The notes under the pieces were generated by a model that worked only from the letters and a program-made list of their open reading frames with translations, was not told the DNA's origin and searched no databases. Below, piece after piece: positions 35,634-48,202 of a stretch of 64,000 nt of DNA. The position numbers and the translations under genes are program-made. Source of the stretch: Sipunculus nudus (lineage: Eukaryota > Annelida > Sipuncula > Golfingiida > Sipunculidae); contig CM049316.1 of NCBI GenBank assembly GCA_026874595.1, positions 48,238,695 through 48,302,694 of the forward strand. The letters are read 5' to 3'. Position 1 is the stretch's first letter; each line of letters begins with the position of its first letter.

Positions 35634-36549
35634 TTTTTTTTTTATTGACAAAACAATTTATATACATGAACTTACAAAACAACATAATACATTACAAACA
35701 AGACATCAATTCACGTTACAAAGTCACACAACTACACAAAACCATAACAAAAAATGGTACGAATCTATAAAAGCGAATGAATTATAAATACAGATCTAGT
35801 GCTAATTTAATCTATTTTTAATGTAGGTATCAACTCTTTGTATTATGTTACCCCACTTTTCTTTATGTACCTGACTCTTTCCACTTTTCTTGGCTATCCT
35901 TTTTTCTATAACTTCAATAGACTTAATATAATACAAACAGCTTAATATATTTGGTTCCTGATGCTGGCACCTGCATACATATATATATCTTTTAACTGAC
36001 AAAACCACCATATTCACTCTGTGATTCGTATTGATTAAATATAATACCTTTTAAATCAAATTTTTTCCCTTCACAAAATTCTTGTTCACCTTCTAGACTC
36101 TTCCATAAACTTGACTCTTTTTGCAAAGCCAGAACAAATGACCAATTGTTTCAGATTCTGTCTTACAAAAGGAACATGAAGCATCTGTCTGTTTTTAATT
36201 TTAACCAGGAAAGGATTTAGAGTCAATGTTCTGTGTAAAACTCTGAACTGAAAGTATCTGAGCTTGCTATTAATTGTAATTGTATATATCTCCTTAAAGG
36301 ACTGCATTATATTTCATCTGACACACTAAGTTCTGCCTTCCATTTATTGCATATATTACAAGGTTCAGCAGATATAGTTTTCAGAACCTTCTCATAAATT
36401 TGCTTCGAAAAATTTTGCTTATTTAATATTTGAAGAAAAGCTACTTTATCTGAATTGTTTATATATTCAATCTTTTGAATATGTTCCTACCAGGCTAGTG
36501 GTATTGGGCTCACTAATCCATAATACTCTAAAATATTTGGTTTACAGTC
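35634..36549 (-). pseudogene. LINE ORF2 C-terminal remnant with zf-RVT motif (3' segment of a split LINE)
   Basis: The minus strand reads '...SKLRYFQFRVLHRTLTLN', then in a shifted frame C-S-F-C ... H-L-F-W-L-C, the CxxC...HxxxxC zinc motif (zf-RVT) that follows reverse transcriptase in L1/Tx1-type LINEs. The tail is YIYVCRCQHQEPNI...KRIAKKSGK, also typical. A run of 12 T at 35632-35643 is the poly-A tail. At least one frameshift and a stop make it non-functional. ATCAAATATT (35624-35633) is repeated at 44861-44870 as a 10-bp target duplication. The body is interrupted at 36549 by a TIR element and continues at 44397. Confidence 0.82.
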
Positions 36550-36703
36550 GGGTCATTCCATATGAAATCAACAAATTATGGGAACAGTTCCAGCACCATC
36601 TCAGATTTTCTTCATATTTTCCTGATATGTGCATTTGGACCCTCTGGTCACTAAAACATCACCACTTGGTAGAAAACACCAATTTTTTCATGATTTGAGC
36701 CCT

Positions 36704-37606
36704 TATTAAGGGGCAGAGGTGGCAGATAAATAGAACCAGTCTAATTCTGTAAGGTACTTTGGAGGCTCATATCTTTTACATAAAGCTTGCTAGAGCCATA
36801 AAACTTACAAAATATACAAAACTTTTGATGGTGATTGTAATGTCAAAATTATTTTAAGTTAAAATTAAATATTGATCTCCTACAGCAAGATGAAAATTGG
36901 ACAAAAACTCATAATTATAATTTTCCGTCTGGCAATAAAGATACTTATGCAGGCTGAAAAATGAGGCTATAAATACAAATTTGTTTTAGATGACATCTAG
37001 GGGACTATCTCGGGTGAAAAAAATTATATTTTCCTTAAGCTGATGTTTATCTTCTATAATAATTACAAATAAAAACACCTGACTTTAATTTTTTGGCCAT
37101 TTTCAGCCCAAGTTTTGTCAGTGTGGGTAAGAAAATAAAATTAATATTAGGGCACCAGCATATCAACCTATTTATGTTCTACAAAATAACTCAAAATTAT
37201 AATGGTGTTCCTCTCATTTCTTGTAGAAAAAAAATGCCTAAAAATGGTTAAAAATTCACTCGTCCTGCTCTAATAATCATGTATCTGTTGTAAAAAACAA
37301 CTGAGTATGACTATATATTCCACTTGTAATGGAAATTAATAAATATTATCAACATCCAGTTTCATATGCCAAAGAGTTTTATGATTTTAAAGTTTTTCCT
37401 GAATTTTATAGATTTTTATTATATTAAAATACTATGAAATTAAGGTGCTGCTAAGTAGTGCACGTGCTTAGCATACAGTGTTCTCCTGCCTGAAATATCT
37501 ATATATTAAAGTTACAGCAATTGATACAATGATGGGGCCACAGGGTCAACTCTGCTGATTTGCTAATCATAAATCAGTACGTGATAGTTACAGAAATACA
37601 ATTAAA
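36704..37606. other. Left interior of the 4-bp-TSD element, no ORF
   Basis: AT-rich and non-repetitive within this window, with no coding signature. Confidence 0.4.
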
Positions 37607-40223
37607 ACAAGGGACCTATGGGTCACGACGCTCAGCTGTAATATATGATAAAAAAATATTTTTTAGAAATGAGGCACATGCTGGTTTTGTGTGGTAATAA
37701 ATATAAGCTGTATTATGAGTTGTGGGTGTTTAGCTTATGTATGATTTTGATAGGATCTTTGGAGACAGGGAAGAGGATTGATTTCATTTATTTTATTAAC
37801 AAATGGAGTGCTATTGTCACACAGATTTTGACTTGGCCATATAACTTATAAGCAGAACATATAATATAAGAGTTTAACTATTTATTAAAAAAATTACAAA
37901 TATTGTCCCAAATATAATTTTTATTAAAAATAATAGGAGAATCATATGATTTTTTAAAATGAAATATAACTGATATGATTATTAAAATAATATTAAAGAA
38001 TATATTCATGAATGCATTCATGAATACATTTTGAAAGTATTTTCACGAGTATTCATATACTTTCATTTTTACCTGAATTCCCATTCTTTATGCAAGAAAT
38101 TTTATAATGGAGTACATAATCATATTCGTATTTAAATACAATTACAAAGTATTTCCACCATGTCTGGTATTTATTCAGTTTTCACCAAACAATGATTTTG
38201 AGAATCCAGAATATACAGAATTCACACATTTAAATAATGATCATAAGTACCTGGTTTTATGGCTTTTATTTATATTAAAAAATAACTGTAAAAAATTCAT
38301 TTTGGACTAATTTCACATCAATGTACACACTAGACACAGTAGGAATCTAGATTAATATTATCAACTGCATCTTTGTCTATCATTAATTTCCTTCATATAA
38401 TCCCTAATGATTAGTAATGAATAATATGATTTACTTCTTTATCATTAAAAATGAACTGAAAAATGCCATAGGTGACTGCATGGTGTTATTTGGAATATGT
38501 GACATTCTACCCATCAATACAAGATTCTTATATCATCAGTAACTTATCATCAGCAAGTTAATTTCCTGTTATTATAAACTAACAAATTCCTTTTCTATTT
38601 TTCTTTAATTTGTTATTAAAAACCAAGAAAAATTTATTAATTTATTGTTAATTGTTATGTTGTTGGTTAAAACTACTAGATGAGTTGGGTTGGACACCTG
38701 GATCAACTGTGGCTGGCCATAAGCTGCCTGGATTCTCGCCTCAAGCGTGCATAATTTGATGAAAGGTCAACAAGGTCAACATACAGGTGACTCAAGAGGG
38801 GCTGGAGAGAGCCAAAGTCTGACAGGGCCTCATAAAAAACATTAATAAAAGCTACAATATTTGGCCAATTTCTTTCAGCTTTCTAAACTAAAAAGCTGAA
38901 ATCCTTATGTGTGCATGATATGAAAATTATATCAACAGTGCTCTCAGGAAACAAACGTGCCATGGTCACAGTTGGGCAAAATTTAAGGTACTAATTTTAT
39001 ATTTATACTAATAACTTATAAAATTTGAAAAATTCAGAACTAATTTTGGGTATTCAATTGAATCTTGATTAAATAATGTTACATCCCTGACAATAAAATC
39101 TCTAGCTTCAGCAATGCCCTTGTTAAGGGAGTAAATATATTTCTTGATTTTTTACAAAGTGCATTATGTTTGGGCCCATAACTTAAAAAAAATACACAAT
39201 ACTGACATCATTTCTGGCATGTGCATAGCGAATGTATAGAAAAATATGTATATTATATATGATCAAAGTCAGATCAGTGGTTTTGATATTAGGCAGTCTT
39301 AAAGTGTAACAATGGGTTTTTAATGGAAAAATGAAGTTTTTCATTGATATCTCGAAGGAATTAAGTCCTAGTGACCAAATTCTTGGCATGGTAGGGGATT
39401 TTGGAGAAATCTAACTGTATGCCAAATTTAAGGAACTTAGAGCTGAAGCTCGGGAGCTGAGCTCTGGCAAACTGCATAACACTAGCAATATGTGACATGG
39501 TGCTTGAAAACTTGAATAAAATCTACAGTTTTTGATCAACTGGTTTCAAATTTTTGGTGTTAACAGTTGAAATGCTAACAAAAACATGCTGTGAAAATTA
39601 AATCCACAGCAGTTACAGCAAAAAAACGTGCCATGGTCAAAGTTGGGTAAAATTTAAGGTACCAATTTTTTATTTTTGCTAATATTTTAAAAAATTTAAA
39701 AGATTTTGATCTAATTTTGGGTATACAATTTAATTTTGATTAATAAAAGTAATATTACTGGAAAAAAAGTGCTTAGCTTTAACAAGTTTGGTGTTAAGTG
39801 ATAAAATTTCTTTCCTGATTATTTACAAAATGCATTATGTTTGGGCCCATAACTTTTTTAAATTATATAATACAGACCTAATTTCTGGCATGTACATAGG
39901 AATTATATAGAGGAAATATGAGGAAAAACAGATGAGTGGTTTTGATATTAGGCAGTCCTGAAGTGTGAAAATAGGTTTTTAATAAAAAATTGAGGTTTTT
40001 CCTTAATTTCTCAAAGGAATGAAGTCGCAAAGACCCAGTTTTCGGCTTGGTAGGAGATCTTGGGGACATCTAACATTATGCTGAATTTTGGATCCCTAGG
40101 TCTTACGGTTTCAAAACGTGCCACATCTACGGACGGACGGACGGACGGACGGACAGACGGACGGACGACGGACAATGGACCACGACTATAGCTCAGATGA
40201 CTTATAGTCAGCTGAGCTAAAAA
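37607..40223 (+). repeat. Interspersed repeat, body A, full-length copy 3
   Basis: Nearly identical to 16414-19046. Starts ACAAGGGACC; the GGAC run is at 40131-40171, shorter than in copy 2. Ends with the hairpin and AAAAA. Confidence 0.8.
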
Positions 40224-42343
40224 TGTGGACTAATCTAAAATGATAGCTTGAACTGTTGAGGAACTATAGAGCTTAAACTCACAAGAGCATGGATCATTAT
40301 TAATACCATCCCTGAGTGTACCATATGCCTAAGTCACAAAATTTTTGTTGACAAATTCGAATTAAAAAAAAAAATCCATGAGATTCATTTAGTATTTTAA
40401 AATACCCTGTGGCGAGATCCCTCTGCAGCAATGACAAAGCTAGAACTCTTTCTCCTTACAGGTAAAATTGAAAAACAAGTACTGGTAATACCAGGACAGA
40501 TATATCACCCTCACTGCAGGAAGCAAGCCATTACAATATGCCCAGAAAAAGAAATGTACATTGAACTATCCCTATAAAATCATGTATGATCTGCCATCAG
40601 ATCCTAAACTGATTCTGCGTTCATTAGTCTTGGAATTGCCCCCTAAGAGTCTTATTTAGAGAAATTTGACCACGTTTCCTATGGCAAAATGGTTAGTAGC
40701 AGAAGTTACATCAGTAATGCAATAAGAGCTTTGTATTGAATGTTCTGGATGTTAAAACATCATTCAACTGCACTGAAGACTAGTTTAACAGTGTCTTGAT
40801 TGTAGAGAGATGAACAACCTGTTCAGCCTTCAAAGATAAATGCAAAACTGTAATAACCTGGAAGAAAAGAAGCAACTTAATACTGGTGCCAAAATCTTGA
40901 TCAATTGAGAAAAAAAAAATTCCAGTGAATTCAGTGTTTTAAATAATTGGTAAGAAAGAAAGTAAACTAAAACAAATAGAATACATAATGGCAGAAACCC
41001 CACCTCCGAACTCGTCATTGTCTTAAGCTTCAGGTAGCTGAACAGTTTCTACAAAAGTGACAAACTGATGTTCTGTTTAGCCAATCAAAGTAAAGACCAA
41101 AAGTTTTGTAAGTTAATCTCCATATGTTCAGGGTTTTACACTGTAAGAAACAAAACGTTCCAGCATTAATACCAGGGCTTTTTCAAGGAAAATGTGATCA
41201 AATTCACTTTATGAATGGGCTGCATGCATGAAACTTGTTCAGTTTTTTTCAAATTTCAAGTGCCTATCAATGTTCTATGACATGTAATTTTCCATACTGG
41301 TTTGTATTCTTTACATTTTCATTGAATTTAATCTGAAATAGAGGCTATGCTGGAAAGATCAAGTTTTTTATAAGAGTATTAAAGGAAACACATTCTTATT
41401 ATTTTCAAAATATTATTTTCAAAATTACAGTATTAAAATAAAAAAAATATTTTCTCATCATTTTCAAGTTGGCATTGATATGGCTGCAGGGCATTTGAAA
41501 AAAAAAAACATCTGGCTCAAACTGAAAAGCTAAGTTTCTTTTTGACAGAATGTGTAAGAAGAGTAACTGCTATCATCACACTTCTTACTCTCAAGACAGG
41601 AGGTTCAACAATACTGACACATCCTATTGTGACCATGTACTTGTACCTGTACCTAGGTGCACCATGAAAGTCCTGAACCTAGATTTATACAACTGCATAA
41701 CCATCTCACAACTATCTCTACCTGTTCTTGGGTACTGTCACATGTACCTGGCCTCCAAACCTGCTTAGTTCATAACATAATGTCCATTAGGTCAACCTGT
41801 TTTCAGACCAGAAGTGAAACACCATTCTGATATTCAGTGATTTTGTAGACCAATAGTAGTTGATTATACTGGTAGCATTAAAAATCTGATTTATTCTGAC
41901 CCACATAGTGAAAAATTTGGTCAAATATGACCAAAATGCAAAATTTAATGCTTTTAACTTCACCACTGCTGGCAAAAAAATGACTAGACTTGGAACAATA
42001 TTATCCACTTTACCCAGGCAGGTCATTTAGATATCATTTGTAACATATTTGCCTGTTATAATCTCATTTCTAATTTGTAAAAGCATCTTTATACCAGGCG
42101 GAAATCAATTTTTACAATTTTTTCACAATTTTTAGCAGGCTCCAGATGCTAAACATTCAATTTTTACCCAAATTTAAATTTTGCTTCACAACCACTATTG
42201 AAAGTTATGTAAATTCTGTAAGTTTCATTGCTCTAACAATAATCTCTCAGAAGATATAACTCTAAAAAGTACCGTCCAGAATTAGTGGGGTTCAATTTAA
42301 CAAGTACCCCCACCCCCATATATGGACTCCAGGAAGGATTCCA
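40224..42343. other. Middle of the 4-bp-TSD element, no recognised gene
   Basis: 2.1 kb present once in the window. Short open frames on both strands (e.g. 40830-41018 minus, 41550-41768 plus, 41787-42026 minus) show no transposase or other family. A splice-acceptor-like TTTTCTTCCAG (minus, near 40860) has no CMIP-like continuation. Confidence 0.4.
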
Positions 42344-44276
42344 ACAAGGGACCTATGGGTCACTATGCTCAGCTGACGTTAACCTTGAAGGTAAAAATCT
42401 AAAATAATATCAAATGGAGATAAAGTGTAAGAGGAAGAGGTAATAAAGGCCATGGTTGGTTTATATGATTGGTTTGTATTGATGAGCAAGAAATTGTTGC
42501 AAATAATATTTTGTGACCTGACCATGTGTTCCCTAATGTTGAAACTGAAGCATGTGAGCAGTTTGTGAACAAATGATCTGTAAAATTACCATGATCATTA
42601 GTTGGCTTTTCGATTAACTGTTGACATTTCAGTAGTTTACACATTTGTTCAATCAAATCTTTTTTTTGTATAATATAAATTATTAAATATTTTTTTTTTA
42701 TGAAATGTATACAGTTGAAATATAACTAATTAACAACATAAAACATGGCAAACAAAGCCTGATCTCAAATTCTGCTGATGCAGGAAAATAATGAACAAAT
42801 GTTTGTAACAAATCCTCATTTTTTTATCACATCAATTTTTTTTTTAATTTAAGTTTATATTTCTATACATTTCAATATAACATATATATCTGAATATTAA
42901 AGTTGATTCATAATTCTCAATTGCATCATCATAAATCTCAATCTTGTCAGATAACACCACATCATGCATACAAATGTTTATTTATTTTTTACCACAAAAA
43001 TATATCTTTTAAATCTGCAAAACAATAAATGTCTAAAAAAAATACTTGATTTAGATTTCACAATTTTGAATTGTGTCTTTATTTATCCATAATGTGCTTC
43101 ATATTTTATCATAATTCAAGCATACTGATGGGTTCCATTATGATTGGTAAAATCATTTAAAAGAAAAATGATTTCTTTAAAAATGTTACATTAAACAACA
43201 TTGCATCTTCTGGATTATACCTTGAATTACTTTTTTAAGGAAAGTTTTTGCATATCAGAGTGGAAACAGCATTACAATTAAGGAGATACAGTGAAAACAA
43301 TAATACTGCATAACATTTGGTGGGTTGGGTTTGCGGGGGGGGGGGGGGGGGGGGGGGGGGGGAATGGGGTGGTGATATCAGAATAACTGTACACCTGTCA
43401 CAGCAGGGGATCTCCCCCCAGTGACTGTAACAAATCAGAAACCCTGGCATAGCTGACTTCCAGTGACCTGGAGTGGGACCCTGCATCTGTAATCTGTAAT
43501 CAAAGCAAATGACTACAATAGAGCCTCAAGAAAAATATCAATAACTAGCTTAATTTTCAAGCTTTTACTTCCAAATTTCAGATTTAAACAAATTAAATAT
43601 TTATGTTTACATGCTGTGAAAATTAAATCAATAGTACTTACAGGAAAAAAACGTGCCATGGTCAAAGTTGGGCAAAATTTAAGGTACTGATTTTATTTTT
43701 ATGCTAATTACTTAAAAAATTTACAAAATTCAGATCTAATTTTGGGTAAACAATTGAATCTTAATTAAACATAGTTATATACTTGGGAAAATAGACTCTA
43801 GTTTCAAAATTTTTCATGTTAAGTGAGTAAATATTTTTCCTGATTTTTTACAAAGTCCATTATGTTTGGGCCCATAACTTAAAGAATTTATACTTAACAG
43901 ACTTAATTTCTGGCATGTACATAGGAACTATATAGAAGAATATTTATGGTTAATATGAGGAAAAACAGATGAGTGGTTTTGAAATTAGGCAGTCCTGAAG
44001 TGTGAAAATAGGATTTAAATAAAAAATTGAGGTTTTTCCTTAATTTCTCAAAGGAACGAAGTCGCAAAGACCCAGTTTTCGGCTTGGTAGGAGATCTTGT
44101 GGACATCTAACATTATGCTGAATTTTGGATTCCTAGGTCTTACGGTTTCAAAACGTGCCACATCTACGGACGGACGGACGGACGGACGGACGGACGGACG
44201 GACGGACAGACGGACGGACGACGGACAATGGACCACGACTATAGCTCAGATGACTTATAGTCAGCTGAGCTAAAAA
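42344..44276 (+). repeat. Interspersed repeat, body B, copy 3
   Basis: Starts ACAAGGGACC. G-run of 28 at 43335-43362, GGAC run at 44166-44222, then the hairpin and AAAAA. Confidence 0.8.
43335..43362 (+). repeat. Poly-G run (28 G)
   Basis: An uninterrupted G tract in the B body. Homologous positions in other B copies have about 8-15 G (420-428, 25483-25515). Confidence 0.9.
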
Positions 44277-44396
44277 TGTTTTCAACCAAATGATGGTGTT
44301 TTAGTGCTAAGAGGGTTCAAATGCACATATCAGGAAAATATTATTTTCTGAGATGGTTGTGCTGGAGGCACTTGTTGAGTTCACATGGAATGACCC

Positions 44397-44860
44397 AGTC
44401 AAATATTTTGCAACATTCATCAAAATTGCGATATCTAGTTTTATCTTTATCATTAATTACAATATCTCTTATAAATTTTATTCCTTTCTCTGCCATTGTC
44501 TTATGTAAACCATTTTGTGGTCAATTTTAATATAAGAATTGAACCATATTGGCTGATCTAACAGATTGCTTATTTTATCCTCTGGTTCGAAATGGTATAT
44601 TGCCCAACTTGAAAAAACCTCGCACCAAAAAAGGACTACATTTTTACATAACTTTCTGAATATCCTGGGTATTAATATTCCCTTCTAGTATATATTCAAT
44701 TTTTTCCTTCATATCATTTAAAACTAATTCTGTCCAAGGTTTCAGTTCATTTCCTACAAACAACCTTTTTATCCAATTTATTTTTAGTGAAATATTTTTA
44801 CTCTCAAGGTGAACCATAGCCAATCCACCTCTATCTTTCAAGTTATACATTATACAAACC
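44397..44860 (-). pseudogene. LINE ORF2 remnant (5' segment of the same split LINE)
   Basis: The minus strand reads 'DRGGLAMVHLESKNISLKIN' followed by WIKRLF, the family's characteristic block downstream of the RT core, then a shifted frame with DQPIWFNSYIKI and RKGIKFIRDIV-like text. It is 5'-truncated at 44860 next to the 10-bp duplication. Across the 36550-44396 insertion the reading frame resumes in step in 36549-36500 (NILEYYGL), which shows that both segments are one element of about 1.38 kb. Confidence 0.82.
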
Positions 44861-44870
44861 ATCAAATATT

Positions 44871-45340
44871 AATGCAGTTATTCATGCAGTAATTCCCTGG
44901 AAGGTTTTTACCAAATCACAACAAACCACAACACTCAGTTGGTCAGGTGTCTGAGCATGACATATTGGATAAGTCAAACTACTGCTGAGATATGAGTGAT
45001 TTATACCCTAGGCAGATGAACAAATGGACACCATGCAAAAATGGTTGTATGTTGGGCCACCAAATTAAGATATGCTGTAGAGCTATGTTGGATCTTTATT
45101 CTTCATTCAAAATTTCAGGCTGATACATCCTACGAGTCCTGAGATGTTAGCATGGATGTCTGCAGCATTAACCTAAATGCAGGTGGTGCCACCTACCATA
45201 AAATCAAGAAAGCTTCCAAAATGTATACACATGCAAAGTTTTAGACAGATAAGTCAAACCCACTGCAGAGATAGGAGTGATTTTATCCAACGGCAGACTC
45301 TGTGATCCCCCTGGGATTTGAAAAATATATTCTACTTTAT
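44871..45340 (+). repeat. Worn H-type fragment
   Basis: From about 44955 it follows the H unit ('GATAAGTCAAACTACTGCTG', 'AGGCAGATGAACA', 'GGATGTCTGCAGCATTAACC'), but all its palindromes have decayed (e.g. GGTGGTGCCACC). Confidence 0.55.
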
Positions 45341-45379
45341 TCTGAAGAAAATAACAACATCCAGACATTCTTCACAAGA

Positions 45380-45540
45380 TATAAACCCTAATGAGAATTC
45401 TCATTCTTCCTGGGACAAATGAGAATTCCAGTCTCTCCCGGGAAAATTGAGAATTCTCATTTTTCCCGGGAAAGATTGGAATTCAGTTTTGAAATTCAAA
45501 CCTTGGAAAAATGAGAATTCTCAATTCTCATGCCAAATTA
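45380..45540. repeat. Cryptic palindromic repeat rich in GAGAATTCTC and TCCCGGGA
   Basis: Several copies of the 10-bp palindrome GAGAATTCTC or its halves alternate with TTCCCGGGAA and similar words within 160 bp. A related TTCCTGGGAAAGAT-type piece recurs near 46055. Confidence 0.7.
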
Positions 45541-46074
45541 AATCTTTTAATTTTTTTTCATACTTATTTCTCTTTTTCAGAAAGCAACTTTGATCATCTT
45601 TCTTTCACATTAATTCTGAACTGTTCAAGTGTTAAAAAAGAAATAAATAGTACACTCACAAAAATAGAAATATGTGAATAAAATATTAAGCTGACAAAAA
45701 GTGTTTTATATATTTATCATAATAATAATAAGTTCCTTCATTTTTTGTTATGATATTATAATAATAGCTAAGTCAGGTTTCTGAATTGAGGTTCCCAGAG
45801 AATAAAAAAAAAATTTTGTTTGAAGGGCTTAGGAACAACTACACTTGTTGACACAAAGTATTATGATGCTGTTTGTGTGTTTGTTGATCTGACCCCTTTG
45901 ATCAATAACTATCAATCAGTATTGATTGTGATGCAGATAACATTAAAGATTGGTTATAATACCGTAGTAAAATATGCAAACTTAACCCACCTTAACTATT
46001 AAAAGGATATCATTTAACAAAATGGAGCTGGCTGGGAAAAATAAGAATTCTGGTTTTTCCTGGGAAAGATATAA
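45541..46074. other. AT-rich intronic sequence, no gene seen
   Basis: No repeat family or coding match recognised. Confidence 0.4.
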
Positions 46075-46720
46075 ATGGGTCAAACGGTTCCCGAGATATG
46101 AGCTTGGATGTCTGCAGCATAAACAAGAATGTAGGTGGAGCCACCTGTCATAAAATCAAGAAAGCTGTCCAGGATGTATAAAACTGCAAAATTTTAGGCA
46201 GATATTTCAAACCACTGCCGAGATTCTGAGTGATTTTATCCCACGGCAGACAAACAGATGGACGCTGTGCAAAAATGGTTGTAGGTGGCACCATTAGTTT
46301 TGTGCATAATAAAGGGCTATGTGAGATCTATACACAGGCAGAATTTTGGCCCAATAGGTCAAACAGTTCCCGAGATATGAGCTTGGAGGTCTGCAGCATA
46401 AACCAGAATGTATGTGGCACCACCTGTCATAAAATCAAGAAAGCTGTCCAAGATGTATAAACCTGCAAAATTTTATGTGTGGAAACAGACGCACAAATGA
46501 ACGCTGGGCAGAGAGGAAAGGTCAGAGGTCAACGCCAACTGGTTAGGCACCAGTTCACATGTGACCCAATAATTGGTGTAAGTTTTGGAAAAATCAGTCC
46601 AGTAGTCTCAGAGGAGTTAGAACTCCAGAAACAAACGCCGCAGCGGTGGAACCCAGTCAAAAACATAATAACAGCAAAACTTCGTTTTGGCGGATACAAT
46701 AATTGGACATCCTTCCGTGA
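46075..46720 (+). repeat. H-type fragment followed by the 27.4-kb-type module
   Basis: Half-units near 46075-46470 with diverged palindromes (GGTGGAGCCACC, GGTGGCACCATT), then 'GTTCACATGTGACCC' and 'ACAGCAAAACTTCGTTTTGG' as at 27408-27590. Confidence 0.6.
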
Positions 46721-48016
46721 AGGTATTAGACTTACTGGTAGTTTTGCAAGCAGAACACAACATGACACTTTTGAATCATCGTAGACGAGCCATGGATAAA
46801 CAGTTTTCCATGCAGCCTTAAAATTAGCTTCTTTTAGTTGTTTTTTGCAGCATTTTGCAGTGTCACTGTGTCAAATACATTCTTTTCTTGACTGTATCAG
46901 CTGACATATACGTATTTACCTCATGAGGTAGATTACAGTAGGGAACTAGTCTATGCCAATCTCGGACATCCAATCATTTGAATGTAGGTCAATGAAGGCA
47001 GACCCAGTTGCACCATAACAAATCCGACAAAGCTGATTTGCTAAATGTTCAGAAAGATCTCAGCCAGGAAACACATGCAATGAATAAGTAGCAGTAAAGA
47101 AGGGAAAAGAAGCGACGGAACACAAATGTCTGATTTAGCAATATTTTATTTTAACCGTCTCTGAAATACTCTCACAAAATTGACAACTGCAAGTAATTTT
47201 CATTTTGTCACAACGCCAATTCTCTCAGCAATGACGATCGTAATGGGCGGCAGCGGGAACAATGAACGGTTGCCATGGCGATGATCTGTCAATCCAAATG
47301 AAATGTAATAACTTTGGCTCTGTGCATTATTCGCCTGGCTGGTATCTGCTTTGTGTCACATTTCAGGCAATGTTTACACACAGACAAGAGAACCACAAAT
47401 ATTTATGGAATCAGTTTCTGGTCTAGCTCATACACAATGGCCTCTTCCACCCCTAAAAATATTTTGCCAACAGCATTTATATTTGATATAAGTCATTTGA
47501 CCATTTCAGCCAATCATAGAGGATGTTACTTCCAGGACAGGGTCTCATCTGATTGGCCCAACATACAATGCTCCCCTCTCATTTAGGGACCCAGGCCAAA
47601 ACAAACACTGCATCAGATATAGGTAGTAGGCCTAAAGGTAAAGCACTGTGTAAAGAGCATATTAGCTCTCAAACACAGGGTGCACATGTGTAACACCAGC
47701 TTGCCCGATTGCAAATTTCAGTGCCCAAGGTGTTACTTAGTATCAAACAAACATTCAGGTTCAGGCACACCTTACACTGACAGAGATCTTGATTATTTAC
47801 TGCTGATCAGCTGGCATTTCCAACACTTAATGTCCATCCAGGAATCATATCTTAGTCATGTGATATTACAGGTGCTCTTCTTAAACACAAACATTCCATT
47901 TTGAAATCCTCAAGTGTAATTACATTACAAAGTACAGAGAATATTATCTTTTCTTTACTGCCTTTTGAATTTACCAGATAGAAGACACACATCAAGTCAA
48001 CTGAGACGATACTTAC
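46721..48016. other. Single-copy part of intron 2 next to exon 2
   Basis: Mostly non-repetitive. Contains the X-box-like site and CCAAT pair listed separately. No exon recognised on either strand. Confidence 0.5.
47269..47556. promoter_or_regulatory. Candidate intronic regulatory cluster: X-box-like site and two opposed CCAAT boxes
   Basis: GTTGCCATGGCGAT (47269-47282) is close to the RFX X-box inverted repeat. CCAATCA (47510-47516) and TGATTGG (47550-47556) face each other 40 bp apart. The area is more GC-rich than the intron average and free of repeats. Function is inferred only. Confidence 0.35.
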
Positions 48017-48145
48017 CTGCAGTAACACTGACCCATCAGGGATGGTGATTCGGATGCAGAATTTATGTCCCGCATCCCAGCGCGAGATGATATTGACATC
48101 TTCTACACTGGAGTATGCTATTGATTGTTCCATAAAACCAACCGG
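48017..48145 (-). CDS. CMIP: CMIP exon 2: PH-like domain core
   Basis: 129 bp, 43 codons, phase 0 at both ends. The acceptor is a pyrimidine tract ending TTTCAG (AG at 48147-48146) and the donor is CAG|GTAAGT (GT at 48016-48015). It encodes PVGFMEQSIAYSSVEDV, then IISRWDAGHKFCIRITIP and ends DGSVLLQ. The vertebrate protein has PTGYMENSVSYSAIEDV, then a stretch ending IPGGTVLLQ, so similarity runs end to end with no gap. This segment supplies middle beta strands of the PH fold. Open frame continues a little past both splice sites, but the extra residues do not match the family. Intron 1 upstream is about 14.7 kb. Confidence 0.94.
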
Positions 48146-48202
48146 CTGAAACAGACAGATAGATCTGTTCAGTGAAACAGGAAAAACAAATGTATACATA
48201 CA

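Larger units (their letters stand above)
36546..44400. mobile_element. TIR DNA transposon with 4-bp duplication AGTC, inserted in a LINE and carrying two nested repeats
   Basis: The element spans 36550-44396. The left end is GGGTCATTCCATATGAAAT; the right end, reverse complemented, is GGGTCATTCCATGTGAACT. Inverted similarity extends about 130 bp (shared TTTTCCTGATATGTGCATTT). AGTC flanks both ends (36546-36549 and 44397-44400). Own sequence is about 3.3 kb (36550-37606, 40224-42343 and 44277-44396); the rest is repeats A and B. No transposase was recognised in the own sequence. The superfamily is unknown. Confidence 0.8.

Noticed and set aside
40830-41018. TTTTCTTCCAG acceptor-like site on the minus strand near 40860
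   Set aside because: It lies inside the 4-bp-TSD transposon between exons 2 and 3; the exon 2 to exon 3 protein junction is already complete.
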